A stretch of DNA of 49,166 nucleotides from FEN-1297 sp964498065 (GTDB lineage: Bacteria; Bacteroidota; Ignavibacteria; Ignavibacteriales; Ignavibacteriaceae). This document shows positions 17,456 through 26,409 of this stretch, in pieces. The translations under genes and the position numbers were made by a program. The stretch covers positions 1 to 49,166 of the forward strand of contig CAZCFZ010000025.1 of NCBI GenBank assembly GCA_964498065.1, read 5' to 3'. How positions within the stretch are numbered: position 1 is the first letter of the stretch; each line of letters opens with the position of its first letter. Under the pieces are notes generated by a model. That model was not told the origin of the DNA and did no database searches. It worked only from the letters and a program-made list of their open reading frames with translations.

Positions 17456-19645
17456 TTATTTTTCAAGTAATTCTATAGAACCATCCCATGTTTCATCTAA
17501 TATCTCTGATGAGATGTGATCAATCCTTCTTATCATATCCAAGGAAGCAATATCCGATTTTCTAAAATTTAATGATTCTTTAAACAGTTCCGTAGACTTT
17601 TGGAAATTTTTTGCCAAATAAGTATTGAATGCTTCTTCATAAATGGTATAATATTTAAGATCGTTTTTCGAAATTTTTTCATCTTTAAAACCTATCACCT
17701 CAAACACTTTTATTGGTTTTATTTTACCCTTAACCTTTATAACATCCAATACCCTTGTTCTAAACTTATCAATCGGCAGCAATAGAAAGGTGTTTTCCGA
17801 AATCATTAGTTTTGTATTATATCTTTTGTTAGCCCCTTCTAACCTTGATGCAAGATTTACCGGATCACCAATAACAGTGTAATCAAAAACTTGATTTGAT
17901 CCCATATTGCCTAGTATAACGTTTCCCGTATTGATTCCGATCCTGCATTTTATTTTAGGATAATTTTTATTTCCCCACGTATTATTCAACTCATCTAATT
18001 TCTTATGCATAAATAATGCACTAGTAACAGCCGCTTCAGCATGATTATCCATTGGTATTGGCGCTCCGTATTCTGCAAGAATTGCATCGCCTATATATTT
18101 ATCTATTATTCCGCCCTGACTAATAACAATATTTGTCATTTCTGTTAAATATTCATTAAGCAGGGACACTAATTCGTTCGGCTGCATATCCTCCGAAATA
18201 GAAGTAAATCCTGCTATATCTGAAAATAAAATAGTAAGTAATCTTTCTTCGCCTCCTAATTTTAATATGCCGGGATTATCTAATAATTTATCTATTACTG
18301 TAACAGGAACATATTTAGAAAACGCATTTTTAATGAATGCTTGATCCTTTGATATTATGAAATTTAAACTAATTAACATTCCTGCAAAAAGAATAATGAA
18401 ACCTGATGCGGCAGTAAAAATAGGAAATAAGTTATGATTAAGAATTTGGGTAAATGCAAAAGCTGCAATGCCTGCAATTGATAAAATACCTAGAAGATAA
18501 AAATGAATATTGGATTTGGGAAATGTCGATATTCCGAGCAATAAACCCAAGGGGAAAAGCAAAATAATCAGTGATAGATGTTTCCATTGAGAATAAAATG
18601 CATCGTTTAACAAGGCATTTAAGATTGCCGCGTGCGAAGTTATTAATGGTGCATTTTCTTCAATTGTAGTTTGGCTGAGATCAGAACTTCCGATTGAGAT
18701 ATCACTTATAAATACGAAATTGCCTTCAAAAAAATTTAACAAAGAATTTGTATACTCTTCATTGTGAAAATATTCGTCCAATTTTTTGGCTTCAATCATT
18801 TTAACTTTTCCATCACCCCAAAGATTCGTAAAAGGAATAAATGTGCACCCATGTGCGTCAATTGGTACTATTATATCCCTTGATAAAAAACTTTTGGGCA
18901 TTGCCGGTATAATTAAATTTTTTCCCCAATTTATCTTAATTTTTTCAAATGGGATTTTATTATAATCCAGAAAAATCGCCAGACTTACGGAAGGAAAGAA
19001 TAATGAATCAATTTTAATAACCAGCGGGTAATGTCTTAAAATTCCATCCTGATCAAAAACAGCAGATATATGTCCTGTACCTTCCGAAGCTTTTTCAAAA
19101 AGGTCATATTGTGGTAAAGCATAATCTGCATAATAAGGATACCCATCTCCGTTGTTTTCAATCTGTTTTAGATAAGATTTTTTAAAATGATTTAGAAATT
19201 CACTATTTGAAGGGTTGAATTTTTTAGGCTTTTCGGAAAGATTAAAACCAACGGGAAGAAAAACATTCCCCAGATTTTTAATTGATTTGGCAAATTCAAT
19301 ATCTTCATTAGTTTTGCTTTCGCGGGGAAATATAATATCGTAAAACACATAATTAGGATTTAAACCTGCCAGTATATTATTTATCTGAGATAAATATTTT
19401 CTGCTTAATGAATTATTGTTAAAGTAGTTATAGGATTTATCCGTAATGTTGAGGAATATTATTTTATCATTTACGGCGGGACCATTTCCGGCTTCAACGA
19501 CTTTTTTATAAAGAAAATCTGAAAGACGATAATCAAAAGTATTCCATGGAATATTGAAAATATAAATGACTGAACAAATAACAGAAGTTAGAAACAGGTT
19601 AACGTAAGAAAGTTTTTTAATTATCTTTTTATTCTTTAATTTCAA
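17456..19645 (-). CDS. CHASE2-domain class III adenylate cyclase
   Basis: A 729-residue membrane enzyme. A first membrane helix (about 14-31) leads to an extracytoplasmic CHASE2 sensor (about 35-350, with YVFYDIIFPRE and ISHAA-like segments). Three membrane helices follow (about 357-430), then a cytoplasmic class III cyclase domain (about 465-652) and a short C-terminal helical tail. The metal ligands D476 (LFSDIAGFT) and D520 (YIGDAILA) are present, as are transition-state residues N597 and R601 (VNLASRLEG). The base-selecting pair is K516 and T590, a K/T combination seen in cyanobacterial CyaC and mammalian soluble cyclase. This predicts ATP to cAMP rather than a cyclic pyrimidine. The gene starts with TTG and overlaps the upstream DUF4384-like gene by 17 bases. 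Confidence 0.92.
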   Translation of the reverse strand: MKLKNKKIIKKLSYVNLFLTSVICSVIYIFNIPWNTFDYRLSDFLYKKVVEAGNGPAVNDKIIFLNITDKSYNYFNNNSLSRKYLSQINNILAGLNPNYVFYDIIFPRESKTNEDIEFAKSIKNLGNVFLPVGFNLSEKPKKFNPSNSEFLNHFKKSYLKQIENNGDGYPYYADYALPQYDLFEKASEGTGHISAVFDQDGILRHYPLVIKIDSLFFPSVSLAIFLDYNKIPFEKIKINWGKNLIIPAMPKSFLSRDIIVPIDAHGCTFIPFTNLWGDGKVKMIEAKKLDEYFHNEEYTNSLLNFFEGNFVFISDISIGSSDLSQTTIEENAPLITSHAAILNALLNDAFYSQWKHLSLIILLFPLGLLLGISTFPKSNIHFYLLGILSIAGIAAFAFTQILNHNLFPIFTAASGFIILFAGMLISLNFIISKDQAFIKNAFSKYVPVTVIDKLLDNPGILKLGGEERLLTILFSDIAGFTSISEDMQPNELVSLLNEYLTEMTNIVISQGGIIDKYIGDAILAEYGAPIPMDNHAEAAVTSALFMHKKLDELNNTWGNKNYPKIKCRIGINTGNVILGNMGSNQVFDYTVIGDPVNLASRLEGANKRYNTKLMISENTFLLLPIDKFRTRVLDVIKVKGKIKPIKVFEVIGFKDEKISKNDLKYYTIYEEAFNTYLAKNFQKSTELFKESLNFRKSDIASLDMIRRIDHISSEILDETWDGSIELLEK

Positions 19646-20234
19646 TTTGATACTTCCTAATTAAAGTATTTTTACCTGAAAGAACCATTTGTTTGTCGAT
19701 GAAGCTGTCATTTATAGCTCCCACATTCCCTGCTATAGGGAAAGGCTTTTCGGATTTTTCTTTTATATCTTTTACGAATTTATTTAATAATTTATCTCTA
19801 ATTATATTCCATTCGGTAACGTTAACAGTAGAACTATTTTTAAATGTATGATTTATTTCGTCCAGCCCGCTAAAGCTGCAAATTACAATAACTTCGGCTG
19901 TATACGATTTATTGTCAAAAGTATAATATTCAGAGGGTGAAGGCAAAATTAAAGTATCATTCTTATGAAGCTTTTTATTATTTTCAGACATAAATAAAAT
20001 TGTAGCTTCTTTATTATCTGAATGAATAATGTAGGAATAACAATCTTTTAAAGGGACAACAAAAATCCTCATCAAATCGCCCACATGAAGTCTGTCGTGA
20101 TTATGTAAAACAGTATAATCTTCACCTGATTTATGAAGTACGGCAATTTTTGCTTTAACAATATTCTGAGGAAGAATATATCCACTCGAAAAGATGAGAA
20201 GAAAAACAACAAACAAAAAAGTTAGCCTTTTCAT
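19629..20234 (-). CDS. Secreted DUF4384-like protein
   Basis: A 201-residue protein with a clear signal peptide (about residues 1-22). The central part (about 45-120) resembles DUF4384: an LHVGDLMRIFVVPLKDCYSYIIHSD segment followed by ILFM and a stretch ending in an LPSPSEYYTFD turn. This domain is often found attached to or beside caspase-like peptidases, and a similar domain forms the C-terminus of the papain-like protein encoded at 20661. It is the first gene of the cyclase operon, and the cyclase begins inside its last codons, so translation is probably coupled. It could be a periplasmic partner or ligand sensor for the CHASE2 domain. That role is inference. Confidence 0.65.
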   Translation of the reverse strand: MKRLTFLFVVFLLIFSSGYILPQNIVKAKIAVLHKSGEDYTVLHNHDRLHVGDLMRIFVVPLKDCYSYIIHSDNKEATILFMSENNKKLHKNDTLILPSPSEYYTFDNKSYTAEVIVICSFSGLDEINHTFKNSSTVNVTEWNIIRDKLLNKFVKDIKEKSEKPFPIAGNVGAINDSFIDKQMVLSGKNTLIRKYQIEIKE

Positions 20235-20660
20235 TTGCTCACCTATTTATATGAATTTATGGGGATTGGGAAGAATGTCTTACTCAATATAATAATTTAG
20301 AAGCTATTAGTAAAATGTTATATGAATTCTATAATACTAGTGAATGAAGATAATTGTTGCAGCATTATAAGATATATGTAAAAAAGTTAATAATCTGCGT
20401 CTTCCCCTATATTCTATCTACCTTTATATATTCACAAAGGTAATGCATAATCTTTTTAAATCATATTGACTTATTTATAAAACTTCAATAAGTTAGTTAA
20501 GGTTATTAAGCGGGGTGACGAAACTATTTCTATACAAATTCTCATTATTACTGATCTTGATATCCCATATCGATAATTGAAATAAACACATTTTCAGCTT
20601 AAGTAGTGTAGCACTACAAAAATATTTCAGCTTATTTAGAAATAAAGAATTCTTAATAAT
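20235..20660. other. Intergenic region between divergent operons
   Basis: This gap separates the minus-strand cyclase operon from the plus-strand peptidase genes and should hold promoters for both. A 29-codon protein-like frame without a start (about 20255-20347, ending QYNNLEAISKMLYEFYNTSE) could be a gene remnant, but I cannot name it. The rest is AT-rich and featureless. Confidence 0.4.
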
Positions 20661-22025
20661 ATGACTAAATACTTATTATTTATTTTTCTTTTTGTTGGTT
20701 CAACAGCATTTGCACAGCATTATGGATTGGGAATTATTCTTGATGATTCACTCCTCGCAAAAAGTCCGGTCGCTGCTCCTTTAATGAGAGGAGATTACAG
20801 CAATTTACCTTCTCAAGTATCACTTGAAATGTATTCACCAACTCCCGGTGATCAAGGAAATGATGCTACCTGTGCCGGGTGGGCAACGGCTTACGGCGGG
20901 AGAACTATTTTAGAAGCGCTTAAAGATAATTTGCAAAAATCATCAATTGATAGTAATACATTTTCGCCTTCCTTTGTTTATAATCAAATCAGAAGAGGCA
21001 TTGGATGTAATTCGGGAAGTTCTATTATTGATGCTCTCGATATTCTTAAATATCAAGGAGGTCAAAAGCTAAATCAATTCGGCTATGATTGTTCAAGAGA
21101 GGTAACAGAAAAAGACAGGGAAAAGGCTTCTAAATATAGAATAATAGAATATAGAGAAATAGTCTCACCAAAAACAGAGCATAAAGAACGGTTTATTAAG
21201 AAAAGTCTGGCTGAAATGCATCCGGTTGTAATTGCTTTTGATGCTCCTTATTCTTTTGATAATGCTAAAGACGTTTGGCTGCCGGACAGCAGTGACTTTA
21301 AAACCTGGAACCGCGGCCATGCTATGCTTGTTATTGGTTATAATGATAATAAATTCAAAGGTGCATTTGAAATTTTAAATAGCTGGGGTAAGAATTGGGG
21401 TAAAAAAGGTTTTTCCTGGATTAGGTATTCGGATTTTAATTATTTCTGCAAGTACGGTTTCGAATTAATCGATAGTTCTAAATCCGATCCGAATAAAGCT
21501 GATCTTTCCGGTTCACTTTTATTCAAAAAAAATAATGGTGAGGAAATGGCCTCAACTTTTAACGGTGAATATTTCATAATGAATGAACCTTATTCTTCAG
21601 GTACACTATTCGAACTATTCATTTGTAATAACGAGCCGGCATATGTCTATGCGTTTAGTTCCGACCTGTCATATAAAACTTATAAAATTTTTCCCTTTAA
21701 TAATCGTATGCTGGCTTATCTCCCATATAAACAGAATAACATAGCAATTCCGGATGAAAACAATTACAATATGCTTGATGATAATGCAGGCACATCTTAT
21801 TTCTGTTTCCTTTATTCCAAAGAAAATTTGGATATCGACACCTTGTTGAAAAAAATTGAAAATGTCAACGGCTCCTTTTGGGAAAGAATTAAAACCGGTT
21901 TAAATGATAAAATAGTTGACAAAAAAAATATTGAGTATAAATACAATAGCAGAATATTATTTAAAGGACGTAGCCGGGGTAAAACAGTAATTCCGGTCCT
22001 AGTGGAAATTAAACATATCAATTAA
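20661..22025 (+). CDS. Secreted papain-like (C1) cysteine peptidase with DUF4384-like tail
   Basis: A 454-residue protein with a signal peptide (1-19, ending TAFAQ). The papain-fold catalytic domain (about 45-275) has the oxyanion Q65 and nucleophile C71 (GDQGNDATCAGWATAYGG), H220 (NRGHAMLVIGYND) and N240 (ILNSWGKNWGKKGF). All core residues are therefore present and activity is likely. There is no long propeptide of the classical papain type. The C-terminal part (about 285-395) resembles DUF4384 (FIMNEPYSSGTLFELFICNN, YAFSSD, FPFNN). It is followed by a basic tail. The gene is first in a run of four closely spaced plus-strand genes with a small anchored protein and a caspase-like protein, suggesting a secreted protease system. 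Confidence 0.85.
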   Translation: MTKYLLFIFLFVGSTAFAQHYGLGIILDDSLLAKSPVAAPLMRGDYSNLPSQVSLEMYSPTPGDQGNDATCAGWATAYGGRTILEALKDNLQKSSIDSNTFSPSFVYNQIRRGIGCNSGSSIIDALDILKYQGGQKLNQFGYDCSREVTEKDREKASKYRIIEYREIVSPKTEHKERFIKKSLAEMHPVVIAFDAPYSFDNAKDVWLPDSSDFKTWNRGHAMLVIGYNDNKFKGAFEILNSWGKNWGKKGFSWIRYSDFNYFCKYGFELIDSSKSDPNKADLSGSLLFKKNNGEEMASTFNGEYFIMNEPYSSGTLFELFICNNEPAYVYAFSSDLSYKTYKIFPFNNRMLAYLPYKQNNIAIPDENNYNMLDDNAGTSYFCFLYSKENLDIDTLLKKIENVNGSFWERIKTGLNDKIVDKKNIEYKYNSRILFKGRSRGKTVIPVLVEIKHIN

Positions 22026-22041
22026 AATTAGGGAGTGAATA

Positions 22042-22533
22042 ATGAAAATTCATTACTATAATTTTTGTTTTTCCCTATTAATTTTCTTCATTCTATCAGG
22101 TTTAGCTTTTTCTCAAGAAAATATAAAAACATCTTTCGAAGCTTCGGAGGGGAAGGTTTTTATTTATTATGAACTCGAAGGTGATCCCCAGCAAGAATAT
22201 AATGTAAGTGTAAAATTGAAACGCAGCAGCGATCCTACCTTTGAGTTGATTCCGTCGGTTTTAGTGGGCGATGTTGGTAAAGGAACATTTGCCGGAAAAA
22301 GAAGAACTATTATCTGGCAGATAAATCCTCAAGAAGAAAAAGAATTGGGAGGCAGTGATTTTTATTTTGAAGTTTTAGCCTCAAAAATTGAAAAGGGAGG
22401 TGGAATACCGTGGTATGTATATGTAGGCGGGGCAGTTATAGCTGGAGGAGCGGCAGCTTTATTATTACTTAATAAAAAAAGCGAAGATAATACTAATACT
22501 ACGCAATTTCCTGTTCCTCCTTCAAGGCCATAA
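22042..22533 (+). CDS. Signal-peptide protein with C-terminal membrane helix
   Basis: A 163-residue protein with a signal peptide (about 1-25, ending AFSQ) and a beta-rich domain (about 27-115). It has one membrane helix near the end (YVYVGGAVIAGGAAALLLL, about 125-145) and a short charged Pro-rich tail. The segment GKGTFAGKRRTIIWQINPQ resembles small beta domains found in several Bacteroidota/Chlorobi surface proteins, but I cannot assign a family with confidence. It lies 16 bases after the papain-like gene and 23 bases before the caspase-like gene, so it is probably cotranscribed. It might anchor or inhibit one of the two peptidases. That role is a guess. Confidence 0.7.
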   Translation: MKIHYYNFCFSLLIFFILSGLAFSQENIKTSFEASEGKVFIYYELEGDPQQEYNVSVKLKRSSDPTFELIPSVLVGDVGKGTFAGKRRTIIWQINPQEEKELGGSDFYFEVLASKIEKGGGIPWYVYVGGAVIAGGAAALLLLNKKSEDNTNTTQFPVPPSRP

Positions 22534-22556
22534 ATTTTAAACAAAGAGATGATACG

Positions 22557-23978
22557 ATGAAAAAATTAATTTTAATTTTATTGCTAATACTGAGCTCAAA
22601 TGATTATGCACAAATTTCCGGGAAGACTCAAACAGGAAATCTTTTAATTAAAAAAGCACCTGCGATTGAAGAAATAACAAGTCCCAAAATTGTATTAATT
22701 GAACCGCAGTTTAAAGATTCCAGTTTATTAAAAGTTAATGTTAAAAGCTTAACAATTAAAGGAAAGGTAATTGATAATTACGGACTTCAGGAGATTACGG
22801 TTAACAATATTAAAATATTTCCCGCAGATGATAATTCCTTCTCTACAATATTACCTCTTTCTACAGGTGTAACATCGGTTAATATCAAAGCAATAAATAT
22901 TAAGGGGAAAACCGGTGAAATCAATTTCAATGTTTCAACCGATCTGGATGAAGCAGGCCCGACGGTTTTTATTATTGAACCTAAAGTTTCGAGAGGGATT
23001 AAAGTTGTAAAAAAAAGCGATGTTGTTACGGTTAAAGGAGTAGCTACTGATGTAAGCGGTGTGCTGGAAGTAAGCGTAAATAATAATAAAGCCACACTTA
23101 CACCTGACGGTGATTTCAGTATTGATATGTATTTGAATATTGGTGACAATAAAATTGTAGTAAAAGCAATAGATAGAAAATTAAATACCACAATTGATAC
23201 ATTTACTGTATTACGTCTTCCTAGAGATATTATAACTCCTGGTAAATATATTGCGGTCGTAATAGGAGTAAATTCATATTCTGGTTATTGGCCTGCACTT
23301 AAAAACGCGGCTAATGACGCCGAAGGAGTAGCTGAAGTACTTAAGAAATATTATTATTTTGATTCGGTTTATACAATACTTAATCAAGAAGCTACCAGAA
23401 AGAATATCATTCATAAATTTGAATGGCTGACTAAAAGTTTAACTAAGAATGATAACCTTTTAATATTTTATGCAGGTCACGGTCAGTTTAATAAAGAATT
23501 TAATAAGGGTTATTGGGTCCCCGTGGATGCAACAGGAAATTCAGTTGCAGATTTTATTTCAAATAATGATGTTAAAACTTTTCTTGGCGGAATTCCGTCA
23601 AAACATACTTTATTAATCACCGATGCCTGTTTTGCCGGGGATATTTTCAGAGGCAAACCAACCGAAAGCGTCGCTTACGATCCTAATAATATGGAGAAGT
23701 ATTACCAGGAAGTTTATAGAAAACAATCTCGTTTAGCATTAACATCTGGCGGTATTGAGGAAGTTTCTGATGCCGGCAAAGACAAGCATTCTATTTTTAC
23801 GTATTACCTGATAAAGGCATTAAGTGAAAATAATAGGAAATATATGGATGCAAATCAATTGTTTAATGAATTTCGGGTTGCCGTAACAAATAATTCAGAG
23901 CAGACGCCGATGCTGCAGGTTGTAAGGGACACGGATGATGAGGGAGGTCAATTTGTTTTTATAAGAAAAGATAAATAG
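22557..23978 (+). CDS. Secreted caspase-like (C14) protein with two Ig-like domains
   Basis: A 473-residue protein with a signal peptide (1-19). It has two beta-sandwich repeats (about 45-125 and 135-220) with matching phrases: LTIKGKVIDNYGLQEITVNN in the first, and VTVKGVATDVSGVLEVSVNN in the second. A caspase-fold peptidase domain follows (about 228-470). The catalytic pair is H308 (LLIFYAGHGQ) and C358 (LLITDACFAGD), both present. The substrate is unknown; bacterial caspase-like enzymes often cut after basic or acidic residues once activated by partners. A signal peptide on such an enzyme places it in the periplasm or outside the cell, unlike cytoplasmic defence caspases. It is the third gene of the peptidase run. 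Confidence 0.88.
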   Translation: MKKLILILLLILSSNDYAQISGKTQTGNLLIKKAPAIEEITSPKIVLIEPQFKDSSLLKVNVKSLTIKGKVIDNYGLQEITVNNIKIFPADDNSFSTILPLSTGVTSVNIKAINIKGKTGEINFNVSTDLDEAGPTVFIIEPKVSRGIKVVKKSDVVTVKGVATDVSGVLEVSVNNNKATLTPDGDFSIDMYLNIGDNKIVVKAIDRKLNTTIDTFTVLRLPRDIITPGKYIAVVIGVNSYSGYWPALKNAANDAEGVAEVLKKYYYFDSVYTILNQEATRKNIIHKFEWLTKSLTKNDNLLIFYAGHGQFNKEFNKGYWVPVDATGNSVADFISNNDVKTFLGGIPSKHTLLITDACFAGDIFRGKPTESVAYDPNNMEKYYQEVYRKQSRLALTSGGIEEVSDAGKDKHSIFTYYLIKALSENNRKYMDANQLFNEFRVAVTNNSEQTPMLQVVRDTDDEGGQFVFIRKDK

Positions 23979-23998
23979 AATATAAAAAGGAATTATAT

Positions 23999-25852
23999 AT
24001 GAAAATAATTTTACTTATATTTTTGTTTCCCATTCAATTGATTTTTTCACAGCGTATTGTTTGGGAAGACGACATGGAGGGAAATAATTCTATTTCCGGT
24101 TTACAATCGAGAGGCTGGGTAATTCTAAATGTTGACGGGGGCGGAGAAGTGAATCCATGGGGCCAGGGTGTACCAACTGTTTTTCCATCTTTTCAAGGGG
24201 CAGACAGCGGATACGTGGCATCGAGTTATTTGGGAGCCAACAATCAAGGTTTGATTAACCAATGGTTAATTTCTCCCGCATTAACTATTCATGCAGGTGA
24301 TTCATTGACATTTTATGCTCGTGCTGCCCATTCAACCATTTATCAAGATTCGATTAATATTCTTACATCGCAGAATGCAGGAACTCAAACTTCTGATTTC
24401 CAGAATTTAGGAAGATTTATGCTTGATAGAAGTTCTTGGAAAGAATATTATATAAAATTTAATGCCGATGGTACATATAGATTTGCTATAGCATATTTTA
24501 TGACTGATTCTTCCCTAGCTGATTATATCGGATTGGATTATTTCAGACTTTTCACTAATTATATTAATCTAAGTAAAACTTTTGTGTTTAACGATTATAC
24601 ACAATCTTCAAGTTATAGAATGATCGGATTACCAGGAATTTCAAATATTTCTTTAGGCAGTGCTATAACCGGGACACAAAAAAAAGATTGGAATGCATAT
24701 TATGATAACGGAGCTACTTCAAATTATTTAGATGAATATGACGGCACTTCTAAGTTTACATTTGCTGCAGGGAAAGGATTTTGGGTACTAAGCAAGAATC
24801 AAATCTATATATCAAAATCTGTTAACACGGTCGCACTAACGTCAAATAGCTTTTCAATACCGCTTCATTCCGGCTGGAATATAATCTCAAATCCTTTTGA
24901 AAGGAGTGTTAGCTGGTCTAGTGTTCAAACTGCAAATGGATTAAGTGTAAATTCTTTGATCTATTCCTGGAACGGCAGCTGGACCAATCCAACTCTTATG
25001 AGTGTATATGAAGGTTATTATTTTAACAATGCTCAAGGACTTTCATCTTTGATAATCCCGTATGATCAAAACGGCACATTAGGTAAAGATGTTTATTCAA
25101 TTATTGCTCAAAATTCCGATTCAAAATCAATAGAATTGAGCCTTTATGATAACGATAAAAAGTTGTCAACTGCCGTCCTTTCAATTAATCCGTTATCAGC
25201 AGATGATTATGATGATTATGATTATTTTGCACCTCCGGGAGATTTTGATAAAGTTAGAATCGAGATAATAAATACAAAACTTTCAACTAATTACAAAAAG
25301 CTGTTCGTTGAATCAAGACCCAAAATTTTAAATGGACAGAAATTTGATCTTAATATTAAAAATTATTCCGATGCAAATGTTTTTCTAAAAGTAATTGGAT
25401 TGGAGAACTTTGGAGATAAGGAAGTTTATCTAATAAATAATTCATCGCATAAATATTTCGATTTAAAATTAGACAATAATATTAATATTACACCTTCAAC
25501 TAAAGATGATTATTGCTTATTGATAGGGGACGATAATTTCATTAAGTCTAATAAAATTTCCCTATTTCCGCAAAAATTTTCATTATCTCAAAATTATCCG
25601 AATCCATTTAATCCAAATACTATAATTGAGTATTCATTGCTGACTAAAAGCTTTGTTAAAATAAGTATCTATAATTCTATCGGAGAGATTGTAAAAGAAG
25701 CTGTTAACGCTGCGCAGGAAAGCGGTAAATATAAAATACAATTTAACGGCAGCACTTTACCAAGCGGAGTATATTTTTATAAATTGAAAGCCTTACCGGT
25801 TGACGGCAGTAATCAGTTCAATGAAGTAAAAAAGATGCTGTTAATAAAATAA
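23999..25852 (+). CDS. T9SS-secreted surface protein with choice-of-anchor-J-like domain
   Basis: A 617-residue protein with a signal peptide (1-18). The N-terminal domain (about 20-190) resembles choice-of-anchor J/cleaved adhesin modules (WEDDMEGNN, GWVILNVDGGG, LINQWLISPALTI). The middle region (about 200-360) has paired segments of the GWNIISNPF type, common in Ignavibacteria surface proteins. The end (from about residue 532) is a T9SS type A sorting domain (LSQNYPNPFNPNT, then SGVYFYKLKALP and a KKMLLIK ending). It should be exported by the type IX machinery and attached to or released from the cell surface. It lies 20 bases after the caspase-like gene, so it may share a transcript and could be a substrate or carrier for that system. 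No enzymatic site is seen. Confidence 0.8.
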   Translation: MKIILLIFLFPIQLIFSQRIVWEDDMEGNNSISGLQSRGWVILNVDGGGEVNPWGQGVPTVFPSFQGADSGYVASSYLGANNQGLINQWLISPALTIHAGDSLTFYARAAHSTIYQDSINILTSQNAGTQTSDFQNLGRFMLDRSSWKEYYIKFNADGTYRFAIAYFMTDSSLADYIGLDYFRLFTNYINLSKTFVFNDYTQSSSYRMIGLPGISNISLGSAITGTQKKDWNAYYDNGATSNYLDEYDGTSKFTFAAGKGFWVLSKNQIYISKSVNTVALTSNSFSIPLHSGWNIISNPFERSVSWSSVQTANGLSVNSLIYSWNGSWTNPTLMSVYEGYYFNNAQGLSSLIIPYDQNGTLGKDVYSIIAQNSDSKSIELSLYDNDKKLSTAVLSINPLSADDYDDYDYFAPPGDFDKVRIEIINTKLSTNYKKLFVESRPKILNGQKFDLNIKNYSDANVFLKVIGLENFGDKEVYLINNSSHKYFDLKLDNNINITPSTKDDYCLLIGDDNFIKSNKISLFPQKFSLSQNYPNPFNPNTIIEYSLLTKSFVKISIYNSIGEIVKEAVNAAQESGKYKIQFNGSTLPSGVYFYKLKALPVDGSNQFNEVKKMLLIK

Positions 25853-26409
25853 AATTTGAATTTTAATATTCAGTAAATACTTTCTGCAAATTAAAATTGA
25901 TAATTCATCAATAAAAGATAAAATTATATCATAAAAATATTTTTATAATATTATTTATTAACAATTCATTAAATTAAATTTAAACACTTTCCTTTATGCG
26001 ATTAATTCCTGAATATCTAATTCCTTGTTAATAGCAATTACGTCTATGATTAAAAAGAATAATAGAGTCTTCTTCGAAAAAAATTGTTATTAGATTATTT
26101 TCTTATTAAATAGAATATCGGATTTATTAAAAATTTCAAAATAAATCATTAACATAATGTTCAGTATTTTTAATATTTTTAATTAATAATTAGTATATTC
26201 CATAATGTTTTTGCGATTCGATTCGAATTTATAAAACATATTCACTTTTTCTGCATGTATTTCGATAAGGAGAGATTACCGGAAATAAGTATTAAGGCGA
26301 TTATTTGCAGAATTTATTCAATTATTTAAGCATTAATTTTATAGATATAATTTCGAATATAATATTAATTTTTAATAAAATGTTTCAAAAAGTTTTTACC
26401 AAGTCTTGA
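25853..26409. other. AT-rich intergenic region
   Basis: A 557-base stretch with no convincing gene on either strand. It is very AT-rich, with many short A/T tracts. AAGGAGAG at about 26267-26274 looks like a ribosome binding site but no start follows it. The promoter for the downstream kinase is presumably here. I see no strong hairpin. Confidence 0.4.

Noticed and set aside
15482..19645. Calling the locus a classical Pycsar system
   Set aside because: The cyclase is membrane-bound with a CHASE2 sensor and a K/T base-selecting pair, unlike soluble pyrimidine cyclases. Only the effector resemblance supports the name, so I describe it as a possible relative.
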